The notes: a model not told the origin generated them from the letters alone. Shown: positions 1 to 11,080, numbered from the stretch's first letter. The stretch: DNA of 40,283 nt from Xenoacremonium recifei (GCA_012184525.1 WOFQ01000121.1:1-40283); one strand, 5' to 3'. Translations and numbers: made by a program.

Positions 1-977
1 GTTCGCCGTGCGATGAGGAAGTCGGAGTGGGATTTCTCGCATTCACTGGTCCACCAGGGGGCTCTCTTCGTTAGTCTGCGGGCCGGGATTGCTGCAACTT
101 GCAGGGCTGACTGGAAGAGCTCTGAGAGAGCTGAGGCAGCTCTGTCCAGATCTTCTATAGAGTCTAATTTCTGAGGGAGACTGGGGGCTCCGGCTGTGAT
201 CAGGCGGAGTAGACAGTCCTGTTGATCTGGGGTTGTTAGTCGAAGCTTTGGAGCAGAGGTAGGGTTATTGGGCTGGTTGCCGGGGATCGTGATTGATAGG
301 GTATAGTGATCGGAGGTTGTGGCGAGGTGATCTTCAATGACTGCTTCTGCAAAGGGGATATTTGAGAAAGCGAGGTCGATTGTGTTCCCGTGTGGATTAG
401 TTGGAAGGTCAGGTGGGTTAAGCAGGGTGAGGAGATTCTCATCCATAAAGTCGGCAATTGCTGCCCCTTGGGAGGATGTCCGTCCTGTCTGCCAGGAATG
501 GTGTTGGGCATTAAAGTCCCCAGCAACCAGGCAATTCTGAGGGACTGGCCATTGCTGGAGGATTGGGAAGACATCAGCGGCTCCAGGAAGACGGTAGATA
601 TTTAAGAAAGTGAGTCCTGCCATGCGGAGCCAGAGCATATCTCGTGATTGGAAGGGGGAGAGTTGGTCGCCGTAGAGATGTCCGCGTCGAGTGAGGTATG
701 TCATGACTCTCGGCCGGGTTGAATTGTCAGTCCAATGACTGACTGGGGAGAAAGTATCGTAGGCAGTATGCGTTTTCGTGAGGCATCTGTTATCCTTGAT
801 TGAGGTCCAGGGTTCTTGGATCATGACAATATCAAAGCCGCTGCGGTCAGCTAGAGCGAGCGCGGTATCATGGGCCGCTGAGCCTTTGCCCACATTGGCT
901 TGAAAGACTTTGATCTGTCTATGAGGGGGCGGTGGGCCTCTTTTCCGTTGTTCAAGAGGGTGAGATCCTCTACTCAT
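1..977 (-). CDS. LINE ORF2, N-terminal endonuclease domain (partial)
   Basis: The frame opens with ATG at 977-975 and stays open to the window edge (about 325 codons, no stop). It encodes an endonuclease/exonuclease/phosphatase fold as found at the start of LINE ORF2 proteins. Motifs in order are QANVGK near residue 25, the catalytic-acid motif IVMIQEPW, VAGDFNAQHHSW, NTIDLAFS and the C-terminal TTSDHYTL with the Asp-His pair. In LINEs this domain nicks target DNA to prime reverse transcription. The reverse transcriptase would follow beyond position 1. The start codon overlaps the ORF1 stop as ATGAGTAG (ORF1 TAG at 972-970), suggesting coupled translation, though a downstream start cannot be excluded. 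Confidence 0.87.
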   Translation of the reverse strand, partial: MSRGSHPLEQRKRGPPPPHRQIKVFQANVGKGSAAHDTALALADRSGFDIVMIQEPWTSIKDNRCLTKTHTAYDTFSPVSHWTDNSTRPRVMTYLTRRGHLYGDQLSPFQSRDMLWLRMAGLTFLNIYRLPGAADVFPILQQWPVPQNCLVAGDFNAQHHSWQTGRTSSQGAAIADFMDENLLTLLNPPDLPTNPHGNTIDLAFSNIPFAEAVIEDHLATTSDHYTLSITIPGNQPNNPTSAPKLRLTTPDQQDCLLRLITAGAPSLPQKLDSIEDLDRAASALSELFQSALQVAAIPARRLTKRAPWWTSECEKSHSDFLIARR

Positions 978-2526
978 GAGTCTCTGGGGTGGAGAGATGA
1001 CGGCGCTTCCTAGGAGAAGCTTGAATGTCTGTCTCTGTTATTGGGAGGGATTGGGCGATGCTTGTTACTGCTCCAGGAGCTGGGCAGGGCGAGGAGGGGA
1101 CTGGTATTGGGGAGGAGTGTTCAGCAGGTTGCGGATGTTTCCTTCGGAATATCGCTGCATTGTTCCTTCGAATAGCGGCCCTTTCGACCCGCGTGAGGCG
1201 GTGAAAAGCGCCATCTTTCTTAAATGGCCTCACTGGGCAGATGATGTCAGTTGCGGGATGTTCACCCAGGCAGTTCGAGCATTGAACTGGATGGTTGCAG
1301 GGGCCCTCGTGCCTCTTCTGTCCGCAGAGTGCACATTTGGCCTCCTTTTCGCAGTTCCTGGTTGCGTGGTAGTCCCAGCAGGACTGGCATTGCCTTGGCG
1401 GGTTGGTCTTGGTGATTAGTCTTGCTATCTTGCTTGTGCCGAATAATCGGAACAGCTTTCTTGGGAGTTCCTTGAAGGAGACTATCAGGGTTGCAGTGGG
1501 AGTGGAGGGGTCGTCATATTTGCTGTATCGGACGCTGATCGGTTTGATCCCCGTCTGGGCATAGGTTTCCTCTGATGTTAGCTTAGAGAGACTAAGAGGA
1601 TTGCCTTGAAAGTCAATTGTGATCCTGGGGACATCCTTAATAACATAGTGGAACCATTTCACTGCCTGTTCGACTGCAGTGATGCCAAGGTCGGAGATTA
1701 ACCTGTCTTCTGCATCGAGGACCTTTTTGCGGATGATGTCGTTGGCAGCTGTGAGGGCCCAGCCGGTTTTGGTTGATGTTGCTTTAGGGACGTCGGCGAG
1801 GGTGAGTCCCAAGAGGCGAGTAACTGAAGCACGGATCGCTATGGGATCCTTATCCCGGACAGGGGATCCGGGGTGGAGGCGAAGGAAGATTCTTTTGTCT
1901 TCGTTGCGCTTGGCAACCCGTGCAGGGGGAAATTGTGTGCGGTTTGTTTGTTGTTGCCGCGCATTGGCGTTGGGTGCGGCGTTGGAGTCGAGGGCATCGC
2001 CATGAGGGAGGTTCAGCCGGAGTTTGTCTGCATAGGAGGTGTTGGCCAACTTCCTGGGGGGACAAGTTGTGCCATTGAGGAGGGCCTCGCCGATGATCAT
2101 GAATTTCTTGGAGAGAGCCTGGATATATTGAAGGGCAGCGCCGTCTGAGAACTGTGCTGCCGTGGTGTCGAAAGCAGTGCAGAGGGCGCGGAGAGCGAGG
2201 GTTCTCTGGTTGTGCGCATGCTTGCTGTTGGAGATAATGCCGTCAGCCTCAGTCGAAGTCCTGATGGCCGGGCGGGTGATTCCCGTGATGAAGATGTCGC
2301 TGCTCGGCACGCTGTTTTCGCGACCGGCCCCTGGGTTGTTTTGACGTGGTGCTTCCGGCAGCTCAGGAGTTCCTGAGTGCATCCTCGCCTGCGGCGGCGT
2401 CGTCACGACATCCTCGCGGATGTCATATTCAGCTCCATCGAGCAGCCGAGCTCTAGCAAGTCTTGACAGATGCGTCGGTGTGTCGGGACCCGTATCGAAG
2501 GGGTCGGCGACTGGCACTGAGGCCAT
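970..2526 (-). CDS. LINE ORF1, gag-like protein with three zinc knuckles
   Basis: This 518-residue frame is the nucleic-acid-binding ORF1 of the element. Three CCHC-type knuckles lie in series: C380-C383-H387-C392, C398-C401-H406-C410 and C416-C419-H423-C430. Residues 1-200 are low in recognisable structure; residues about 205-370 resemble the conserved central part of fungal LINE ORF1 proteins; the tail (about 440-518) is basic and proline/serine rich. In LINEs such proteins coat the transcript and assist integration. No disabling mutation is seen. The frame ends inside the ORF2 start. Confidence 0.88.
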   Translation of the reverse strand: MASVPVADPFDTGPDTPTHLSRLARARLLDGAEYDIREDVVTTPPQARMHSGTPELPEAPRQNNPGAGRENSVPSSDIFITGITRPAIRTSTEADGIISNSKHAHNQRTLALRALCTAFDTTAAQFSDGAALQYIQALSKKFMIIGEALLNGTTCPPRKLANTSYADKLRLNLPHGDALDSNAAPNANARQQQTNRTQFPPARVAKRNEDKRIFLRLHPGSPVRDKDPIAIRASVTRLLGLTLADVPKATSTKTGWALTAANDIIRKKVLDAEDRLISDLGITAVEQAVKWFHYVIKDVPRITIDFQGNPLSLSKLTSEETYAQTGIKPISVRYSKYDDPSTPTATLIVSFKELPRKLFRLFGTSKIARLITKTNPPRQCQSCWDYHATRNCEKEAKCALCGQKRHEGPCNHPVQCSNCLGEHPATDIICPVRPFKKDGAFHRLTRVERAAIRRNNAAIFRRKHPQPAEHSSPIPVPSSPCPAPGAVTSIAQSLPITETDIQASPRKRRHLSTPETHE

Positions 2527-3321
2527 CGCGGGATGTTATGTTGCGTCTGTTAGTGGTTTGGTGTATTTTAGTGCGAGTCCCTTAACAGTGGATGCCAAGG
2601 GATGTTGATGTAAGAGGGAAGTTGCCAGGAGTTATTCCGAGCTCCACAAATACCTACCATAGGGTAAGTAAGTACATTCAAAGCTGAGCAGCGAGACATT
2701 ATTCGCAAATGAACCCCTTGTGTGTTATCAAAGTCGATTAGCGTGGGCGAAGTAATCTCCTTCCCCGCTTGATAGGACATCTAGAACGGAGAGCGATCTC
2801 ATATGACGGAGAAGATGCAAAGTTGGTCCTGTTTCGGAGAGATAAACATGGTCCTGTCGCCGAAACAACACAATCCATCCGGATACGAACCTGCCAATTA
2901 TTCAGGTGCACAAGTAACACAATTTTTCATTCACGTTGATTGCTCTGCCACATACTATCCTCCAAGATCCGAGAGATGTATTGGTGACTGTTTATGTGAT
3001 AGGCAATACGACACCACCGAGATCTGTGTTACTGTCGGCCCGAGATAGCATCTTGAGATATACATCAAGATGTGTTGATCAGTCCTGCGGCTCTAGCCAA
3101 CATCCCTGCCGCAGTGGTTGGGTCACACCTTGCTCTGCATTATCATCACACTTTCGCAGCCGGGCACCCTTCCTGTTCTTTAGCTGCCCGAATCGTCCTT
3201 TCCGCCACATCCTTGCGCCCGTACACCATTCCTCAGCTCTTCGTAAACTCTTGCAATGTGGTCAGCCTTTGTCAAGGCCCTCGTCCCCTTCTTCGCAGTG
3301 TAGCCGTCCTTCGCGCCCTCT
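2527..3321. other. Intergenic region between LINE and amidase
   Basis: About 0.8 kb with only short overlapping frames and no recognisable protein. It probably holds the 5' untranslated part of the LINE next to 2526 and the promoter of the amidase gene near 3321. I could not find a target-site duplication because the other end of the LINE is outside the window. Confidence 0.5.
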
Positions 3322-5250
3322 ATGACCGCCATCGAACACCCTATCGATATCATCACGGCCACCGCAGGTGACTTGCGCCAGCTTCTCAGTGCTGGCCGGT
3401 ACACGAGCGCTGAGCTTGTGCGGCTCTACCTGGCCCAGATCGCCCAGCACAACCACCATGGCCTGGAAACTCATGCCATCACCACGACGGCACCCGCGCA
3501 CAAGCTGTTTCAAGAGGCAGCGCAATTGGATCTGGAGCGACGGCTATCAGGGCCCCGCGGCCCTCTTCACGGGATCCCGATCACTCTCAAAGTCTGTTCC
3601 CCAACTTAGGGCCGAAGGGAAGTGTGTCTGTTATGAGCTGCTAATCCCAGAACAGGACTTCTATCTCGCCCCTTCGTTTGGAATGGAAACCACCCGTGGC
3701 TCCTATGCGCTCAAAGGCCTAGAAGCAAGTGAGGATGCTGCTATTGCAACGATGCCGAAGGATGCGGGATGCATCGTCATCGGCCTGGCCAATCTCTCAG
3801 TCAATCTTCCCACGCATGTGTTCGTCCCAGATCCAGAGGCTGATCGAGTGACAACAGGAGTGGGCGAACAACCGAGGAGCCAACTTAACATCGGGTTGGT
3901 CTGCCATCGGCGGCCAGGTAAGATCTAGCCACAATACTGACCAACTTAGCCTATGCTAATAAGCTGCAGACTCAAACGCCGTATGTCCGTGGCGGCGTCG
4001 ACCCTGACGACAAGTGGATGGGCCACAGCGTAGGTCAACGACATGCCTTCTCCTTGTCTTCTCCCGATCGCGCTAATCTTCTTAGACCCCTGGAGGCTCT
4101 TCTTCAGGATCCGCGGTTGGCACAGCCGTTGGCTTCTCCCCACTTAGCATCGGCAGTGAGTCTGACGGCTCTATCGTCTAGCCTTCGATCCGTGCTGCCT
4201 TGTACAGCATCAAGGGCACCGTCGGCGATGTCAACATGAAGGGCACTATGTCGGGCGGCGCCGGCTTTGACAGTGCCGGTCCAATTGCCAAGTCTGTCGA
4301 GGACTGCGCTGATGTCATGGACGTGTTTCTGCCCGGACGGGACTTCCGCTCCTACTTGACCAAGTCTTGGGATGGCATCAAGATTGCCTACCTTGACTAT
4401 AAGACTTGGCAGTTCGAGGACTGGATCTGTGACCCGCTTCCAGCGTTTGACGATGAACATGTATGTATGGGTAGATGTCGCCTCTTATACAGTGTCTGAC
4501 TCCCTCATGCAGGAAGCCGCAATGATCTCAGCCATGAACAAGGTCGAGGCCGCCGGCGCCAAGGTCTCCTTCAACGCCCCGTTACTGCTTCCAAGAGCCA
4601 TCATGGAAAAGTACAACACGGTGCCAATGGGTGATCTCCAAAGTAAGGCTACGGTCAATGACACTGAATTAAGTGCTAATTTAGCTCTGCAAGGCCATGA
4701 ACTTCTATTTTGTTTCGAAAGGTTTCTGGCATTGTTTGACAATCCTCCTGCGCACTCTCAAGGACCTGGTCGAGTTCAACAAAAAGCATGCCGACATTGA
4801 ACTAACTCCTGGTAAGTCTTTGATCAGTTGTCTTCTCGTGACAACCTTGCAAGCTTACGTTCCCCGGCAGAGCATCCGAGCCAGAGCTTCTTCGAGACGG
4901 CGTTGACGAGCAACATGACGACCGAACAATATGAAAACGGCCTGAAGCAACTTCGTGAAAGCTTCCGCGATGCCATTGAGAAGTGCTTGGAGGAAACCGG
5001 AGCCGACTTCATCATGGCCTCCGGTGAGTCCTTCTTGACCACCATGGCATCAGGATCTGGATACCCAATCGCTAGCGTACCTCTCGGCTTCTCCTCCTAC
5101 AACGGCAGGCCCCATGGCATGGAGATCATGGCACGTAACGGAGAAGAAGCAAAGATGTTTAAGGTCATGTCTGCTTGGGAAGCCACCTTCCCTGAGGCGC
5201 GGAAGCCTCCGCCTAGTATTTTGGAATGGGATGCAAACAATGAGCTGTAG
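3322..5250 (+). pseudogene. Amidase-signature hydrolase, interrupted by an in-frame TAG
   Basis: Amidase-signature enzymes hydrolyse carboxamides to acid and ammonia with a Ser-cisSer-Lys triad. Exons as joined by homology: 3322-3591, 3656-3799, 3858-3917, 3970-4029, 4086-4460, 4513-4642, about 4685-4811 and 4871-5250. The triad Lys is K90 in GIPITLK, and the Gly/Ser-rich signature GGSSSGSAVG with GSESDGSI follows in exon 5. Just after it, codon 4179-4181 is TAG where the family usually has another residue (context GSIV-stop-PSIRAAL); reading beyond is perfectly amidase-like to the natural stop at 5250. No intron of plausible size removes the TAG. The junction after 4642 also cannot be joined in frame with a canonical acceptor (4684 or 4693). 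Two independent defects suggest a recent pseudogene; a sequence error cannot be excluded. It could once have released phenylacetate from an amide, but nothing shows the substrate. Confidence 0.75.
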
Positions 5251-5637
5251 GGGATGAATAGATAAGCCGTGCATTCATGGAGGGAGACGGAACGGACGGC
5301 GGCGAGGCAGTTTTTTGAAGTAGAATGATCCTTACGCGGTACTTTCTGCCCTATAATATGTGACTGCAAGAAAGAATTTCAAATCAACGCTATCACGCGT
5401 GCGGCGTCAGGCAGAACAAAGATTAGTTGAAACTCGGGCGTCCGTGATTGTAATTACGAGCAAGTGCCACCCATCACTCAGCCTCACGCGCGTGTTAATA
5501 TGTGTGTCATCCCAGACTTCGGTAATTGAGGTATATTACCGCCTCACGGAGGGTGAAGGCCTTCTATTTCAGTCACTTCAGCCCTCGTTGCGTCATTCTA
5601 TATCGTGAGCGAGGTCTACCGCTTAAGCAACGAAGAC
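5251..5637. other. Intergenic region
   Basis: Amidase 3' flank followed by the upstream region of the decayed gene at 5638. Only short unsupported frames are present; no repeat or RNA gene was recognised. Confidence 0.4.
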
Positions 5638-7180
5638 ATGTTAACACAATCCCGGCTCAAGTTGGACGCAGCTAGTAGCACCCCCACGGATATACCACCC
5701 CCCGAACAACCACACGAGTCTGCAGGAGTAGACCAAGGTAAGACAAAGCAAGAATTGTGTCTAATCTCCCTTTTTGTTTATTGATGGTCCTCCGGTCATT
5801 AAGCTGATTCTCTTCGCTCTAAGGTCCAAGCCTGTACGAAGAACTATTCCTCAATCCGGAAGCTGTAGTCAACCCAGATCTCAGAGACCACTACTATTCC
5901 TACTTTAAGAAGCTACTGCAATACCGTTTCAGAAACACTCCAATTGAATTGAAAAGAGTCGGGGGGGGCTCGAAGCGCTGGCCAGGACACCTCACTCACA
6001 GACTGTGAATCCATTGCCGCCGTCATCTGCCATGATCTCTCTGAGAGAGAGATTGTGAATTTGGAAGAGCTAGCTAGATCGCTCATCGACGCAGACGCAC
6101 GGAAGATGATCACCAGTTTGATTGCGTCCAACAACTTGTATTCGCCGTCTTCGGCTGGGTCTCCATGCTCTTCGTTCCAGCTGAAGAATACATCGCTGGT
6201 AATCTCAGAATTCGCACATCAACAGAGAAATCGCTAAGCCGTTAGCGTTTTGAGACGTGGACGCGATCTGAGCTAGCCATAGAGAAGATCTCTGGTTCAC
6301 TACGGGATGTCCTTCGCGATTTCAGCAACCCTGGAAGAGGTACACTGGCGTGCATTGGCAACACTCTCGAACTGGATCAGGTCAACATGCTCACGTCTAC
6401 AAACCTCAACTTCTTTGTCCTGGCGAAGCTTGGCGGGTTGCGCATCGTCTGGGTTGACTCCATCTGCATGCACCTGGAGCTGAACCGTACAAGCAAAGCC
6501 TTGATGCTCTTCCGGCACCCGTCCATTTGTGCGCTCATGTGTCTCAACGGAGACGAGGAATATACCTCGACTAGTAACCCTCCCAGTACCACCTCAGAAA
6601 GAAAGGCTGAGACTGACAGAGAAAGCTTCTTCAACCACTACTTCTGCGCGCAGGGAAACTCGCTACCTGAAGCCATCAGCGCCAGCCCCGCAGCAAGCTT
6701 CTACAAGGAAGTCCTGCTGACCTACCGCCTCATCTTCGGACAGCATAAGCGGTCATGAAGGCTCTGCAGCTCCGAGGGCGGGATAGAAGACCCATCGAGG
6801 CGCTCTTGGACAGCATGGGTTCCCTGGAGAGACACGTCGCGTGACGAGGAGGAGGCTGTCCGCCGAGATATGAAGCCGGGTGATTACGGAAACGATTCCG
6901 ACGATAGACCTTCAGAGTCCTTTCAACTCCGGCGTAACATTGGCGACCAACGAATCATAGATCACTTGGAAGGATACCCCAGAAGACATCATTATGTTTC
7001 GGCAGCGCGATTTTCGTTCCAGTCTCCCGCGGATCCGTAGAAGTGGGCATCCATCGCGCAGGTACTCCGTTCTCTGTACGGAACATAGAATCCGGGGATG
7101 CGGAGGTGGCTGGGGGAGAGCTTAGTAGCGAGAACGCGGGGATTCTAAGCCTGGACCAACCAAGAATCAATACCATCTAA
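5638..7180 (+). pseudogene. Decayed gene of unrecognised fungal protein family
   Basis: A coding-like stretch can be followed from ATG 5638 to TAA 7178-7180 only by changing frame several times. A first intron fits 5733-5822. The frame shifts near the run of eight G at 5962-5969, again before 6020 (frame containing CHDLSEREIVNLEELARSL) and near 6130 (frame containing QQLVFAVFGWVSMLFVPAEE). A stop lies near 6238, after which the frame is open to about 6757 (VNMLTSTNLNFFVLAKLGG) and then broken again. The last open piece ends GILSLDQPRINTI. Coherent protein-like sequence in successive frames indicates one ancestral gene of roughly 480 residues. I do not recognise a domain; a hydrophobic stretch near 6140-6180 could be a membrane segment. 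Confidence 0.6.
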
Positions 7181-7212
7181 CCAAATCTGTCATATAAATA
7201 AGACTTTAGCCG

Positions 7213-7260
7213 TCGGAAATCAATACAAGTATTTACATCGCCGTCTTTCCGTCGATTCCG
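7213..7260. promoter_or_regulatory. CGGAA/TTCCG half-sites upstream of MFS gene
   Basis: TCGGAA at 7213-7218 and TTCCG at 7247-7251 and 7256-7260 lie 220-270 bp before the MFS start codon. They match the core of the longer CCTCGGAA/TTCCGAGG element found in other promoters of the block. Single half-sites of this length are common by chance, so this assignment is weak on its own. Confidence 0.35.
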
Positions 7261-7482
7261 CACCGCCTACGCACAATCTTGTTTCATTCCGAGATGCCAC
7301 CCAATCACCACCTTCGATGAAACGCTCGAATCTCAAATACGAGATATCAGTGCCCAAAAGTCGAAAGTCGTTTTCACATCTCGTCTACCTCGTCGTTTTC
7401 CTGTTGCTTTTCTTGCGTCCTACCACCTTCGACTTCTTACCATAATCTTCCTGCAAACTTGCGAAGGCCTATCGGCCTGTTC

Positions 7483-9499
7483 ATGACCGTTAACATGATT
7501 CCTGACGCTTGCCAAGAGGTAAGCTGGAACTTTTTCCAGACGCTCCTTGCAATACTTCCCGCTTACATCTCACCACAGGAGTTGGAACAGATCCAACATG
7601 AATTGCACGTCGAGATCATCCCAGGCACCGAGGTCATGGCAGATATCGGAAGCCATCATTTCGTCAAAAGTGAGGACAAGTCTCACCGCGTACTCGTCCC
7701 CCAGCCATCCAATGACCCTCATGACCCTCTCAACTGGAGCCTGCCGTGGAAGATCTCTGCTTTCGTCGCTGCGTCGACCGTGAGCTTCACACAAGGATTT
7801 GCGCCTCTTGCTCTCGCGCCCATGTTTGCTTATCTGATGGAGGATTACAATACCTCTTTGTCCAGCGTCATCCAATTTACTGGTGTAACCATTCTGGTTC
7901 TCGGCTTCAGTAATTTTTTCTGGTTAGTACTAGCCTACATCGTAGACGAGACATAACCGGTTTAGGGGTGACTGATGCGCGTGTTCTAATAGGGTCCCTA
8001 TTTCTACCTCTTTCGGCCGACGTCCTGTCTTAATCTTGTCTCAAATTGTCTGCTTGGCGTCACACATCTGGCGAGCAAAAGCAACCACATACAACCAATT
8101 CATGGGCGCCGCCGTGTAGGTTTGGCTATATCCATTTAATGCCTGTTCACTGACACAGCATTTAGACTTAGTGGAATTGGAGCAGGCCCTGGGGAGACGG
8201 TCCAGCCTAACGTCATTGCAGACATCTTTTTTCTCCATGACCGGGGCAAGCTGAACACCATGTACTGGGTCACCTACATGGGTGCACTGATGGTATGCCG
8301 TATTTGCCCAGGAATGATGTGGGACAATCTAATAGAGTCAGGTTGCACCAATCATCGCAGGAGCCATGGCTGATCACAGCGGCTGGCCATCCTTCTGGTG
8401 GCTCAACGCCGCTATGACTGCGGTTTCTCTTATTACGATTGTCTTTGGCTTTCCAGAAACAATGTTCAACCGAGGTCAAATTGCCGAAGGCCAGAATGTC
8501 CCGCTAGAATCCCCCTCGAAGGCCCCAGAACTTGAACATAGGGAGGAGGGAAAAGTCAACGATTCTTTCAAAGGCAGCAAGTCCGACGTTAACAATGTAA
8601 GGGATCCTTGCCTTGGCAAGGGGAAGCCAGACCGGCATCAGTGGAGGCTGTTTCAGCCTAACCCTTCTCCCCTCCGATCTATCATGCTCGACCTTTGGAT
8701 TCCGTGGAAGCTTTTCAGCTTTCCAATTGTACTTTTTGCCTCCTTCGTTGTCAGTTGGAGCTGCAGTGCCATATTGATTCTCAACCTGACGCAAACCCAA
8801 GTCTTTTCTGCCCCTCCATACAATTGGAGTTCGCAGAACGTTGGTGAGTCAAATCCTCAAGAAAGCTCTCACGAACAATTCAGTTCATGCTTACATGAGT
8901 GATTGAGGTTTCACAAACTTCGCACTCTTTGTTGGAGCTTTAATTGGTCTCTCGACGGCAGGTCCCCTGAGCGATTGGATTTCTGCTCGAGCAACAAGTC
9001 GAAACAACGGAATCCGCGAGCCTGAGATGCGTCTTCCCGCCCTGATCCCCTACTTATTGATCAATGCCTTTGGTCAAATAATTACGGGCATCGGATACCA
9101 GTATAAGTGGCCCTGGGAGGTTATCGTCGTCATTGGTTATTCGTGCGCCGGTATCCAGGTCGCGGCACTTCCAAGTATCAGTAGCACCTACGCCATCGAC
9201 AGCTATAAGCCTGTTGCAGGGTCGCTCTTTGTTGCCCTTACTGTCAATAAGAATCTCTGGGGTTACGGGATGGGACGCTTCATTACTGAGTGGACCGAAG
9301 CCAATGGGTAAGCATCACTCCTTCTAATGTATAGTATAACTTACGTCATGTTCTAACGACGGAGAGTTGCAGATTTATCAATGCTTTCATGCTAAATATG
9401 GCACTCACTGTAGTCTGGTGCCTACTTGGTGTTGTGTTCTATTTCTATGGAAAGCAGTTCCGCAGATGGACCAAGGACAGTTATATCCATAAACTATAG
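7483..9499 (+). CDS. MFS transporter (DHA1-like)
   Basis: A major facilitator superfamily permease of about 552 residues. Exons: 7483-7518, 7579-7922, 7993-8115, 8166-8292, 8342-8843, 8908-9307, 9373-9499; all join in frame. The motif NDPHDPLNWS before the first helix, FGRRP in the loop between helices 2 and 3, and GAGPGETVQP are typical of fungal DHA1-type proton antiporters and related carriers. A hydrophilic central loop lies around residues 265-325. Start: ATG 7483, with ATG 7495 as a shorter alternative. The first intron (60 bp) is a multiple of three without a stop, so its retention would add 20 residues. It is transcribed toward the alcohol dehydrogenase and may move a substrate or product of the pathway; the cargo is not predictable. 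Confidence 0.88.
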
Positions 9500-9882
9500 T
9501 GAAGGCTCGATCGATATGTAACAAGATTACATCAGATTATTAAAAACGGTTAATGAGTCTACCACAAAAGAACAAGACGTATGGAGATAATAATGGGAGT
9601 TAATGGACGTAGTATCATTACGATTAGGACAAAAGAGGGGTGACACTAGTTGAACCTCCACGTTAGCATCTCCACGACACTGGTTGCTGCATGCGAGAAG
9701 GAGGAGGCACTCTTCGTTCGTGACGAACCCAATATTTTGCAAATGCATATGTATAAAATTCACATGTTGTTAGTGTTACTACGCAAAAGCTTGAAGACAT
9801 GGAGAATATTTGAACTCTGAAAGCCTATATTATATTCAAGGAGAATGTTTGGGCCCTTCAGTCTTTACTCAGCATCAACTCC
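9500..9882. other. Convergent 3' intergenic region
   Basis: AT-rich 380 bp between the stop codons of the MFS gene (+) and the alcohol dehydrogenase gene (-). It holds the two 3' untranslated regions; no other feature was recognised. Confidence 0.5.
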
Positions 9883-11080
9883 TCAGTCTTGGTTAAAGTC
9901 AATCACGATCCGCCCCGCCACTTGGCCGGCCCTCAGCTGTTCGATGCTTTCGACAAACTTGGATAAAGGCCGGACCTCACTGATGGGTTTCAAGAGACCG
10001 CGGCTGGCGTAGTCGAGGCAAGCAGCCGTGTCGCTCTGGGTGCCGACCAGGGTACCGATGATGTGCAAGTTTTTGAAGCAGTAAACTGTTGATAATCAGC
10101 GGCAATGTGAGGACAGGGAGTGGAGAGCAACTTACCGTTGGGGTCGGCCCCGACATGGCATTGGCCGGCTGCTGGGAGGGCGATGCACATGATGCGTGCA
10201 CCTATGCGGTCGCCGACGAAAGACACAGCATCCTTATACGACTGATAGGCCGTTATCAACACGCCGTGAGCACCGACACCGCCTGCCGCCTCCTTGACCT
10301 TGGCCGTGACATTGCTATGCTCTCTAAAGTCAATGAAGACCTCGGCGCCGAGCTTCAAGGACAAGTCTCTCTTCTGCTCGCCGCTATCGACGACAATGGG
10401 ACGAATGCCCATGGCCTTGGCCAGTTGAACTCCCTGGATGCCTACGCCACCGCCGCCGCCAGGGAAAACGACCCATTGACCCGGCTTCAGCTCCGAATCG
10501 ACAAGGGCGCGGTGCATGGTGCTTGCCGAGCACATGATAGGTGCCGCGATCTCATCGGGCACGCCGTCGGGGATCCGGGTGGTGTAGTTGGCCGGGCTGA
10601 CCATGTACTGTTGGAAGCTGCCCGTCGACATCAGGCCCCCTAGGGTCGCCCCCTGGCAGTAGTTCTCGCGGCCAGTCCAACATTGCTCGCAGTTATGACA
10701 CACATTGAAGAGCGGCTTGACGCCGCCGCGATCGCCGACCTTCCAGTTGGTGACGGCTTTGCCAACCTTTACCACTACGCCGGCTCCCTCGTGCCCGGCG
10801 CATCGCGTGCCGAAATGCGACATCTTGGGCACTGGCCAGTCGTTCATCATCAAGTGCACATCACTCATGCAGAGACCGGTCATATTGATCTTGAGCAGGA
10901 CCTCATCGTCCCCTGTTAACACGGCACTTAGCTGGTGCTCTTGTCCGCGTGATGCTATTTCTGTTAGCACTCACCAGGCTCGGGCACCTCGACTGTCTGC
11001 ACCTCGACGTGGAAGTCAGGCCCCTCGTTTACCACGACAGCAGCTTTGCATTGTTTGGGGATCTCGTATTTGGAAACCAT
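9883..11080 (-). CDS. Zinc-dependent alcohol dehydrogenase
   Basis: Medium-chain NAD(P)-dependent alcohol dehydrogenase of 361 residues, close in layout to yeast-type tetrameric ADHs. Exons: 11080-10975, 10912-10136, 10085-9883. Catalytic-zinc ligands are C50 (GLCMSDVH), H75-E76 (GHEGAG) and C163. Structural-zinc ligands are C107, C110, C113 and C121 (CHNCEQC...C). The dinucleotide loop is GGGGGVG at 187-193. It would oxidise a primary alcohol to the aldehyde that the neighbouring aldehyde dehydrogenase could take to an acid. Given CYP504, HGD and FAH alongside, 2-phenylethanol is a reasonable candidate substrate, but this is inference from context. Four CGGAA repeats lie 114-143 bp upstream of the start. 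Confidence 0.92.

Larger units (their letters stand above)
1..2526 (-). mobile_element. Non-LTR (LINE) retrotransposon, 5' portion
   Basis: Two overlapping reading frames on the minus strand have the order of a fungal LINE: ORF1 with zinc knuckles (970-2526) followed by ORF2 starting with an APE-type endonuclease (977 down to the left edge). Reverse transcriptase, 3' UTR and tail lie outside the window. No stop or frameshift is seen in either frame over 2.5 kb, so this copy looks young compared with the decayed repeats at 29-32 kb. The 5' end of the element cannot be placed; untranslated sequence may extend some way beyond 2526. The architecture fits Tad1/I-like fungal LINEs, but the clade cannot be settled without the reverse transcriptase. 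Confidence 0.9.

Noticed and set aside
10089..10643. 184-codon plus-strand frame antisense to the ADH gene
   Set aside because: It is the reverse shadow of the conserved ADH exon, with no family resemblance of its own.
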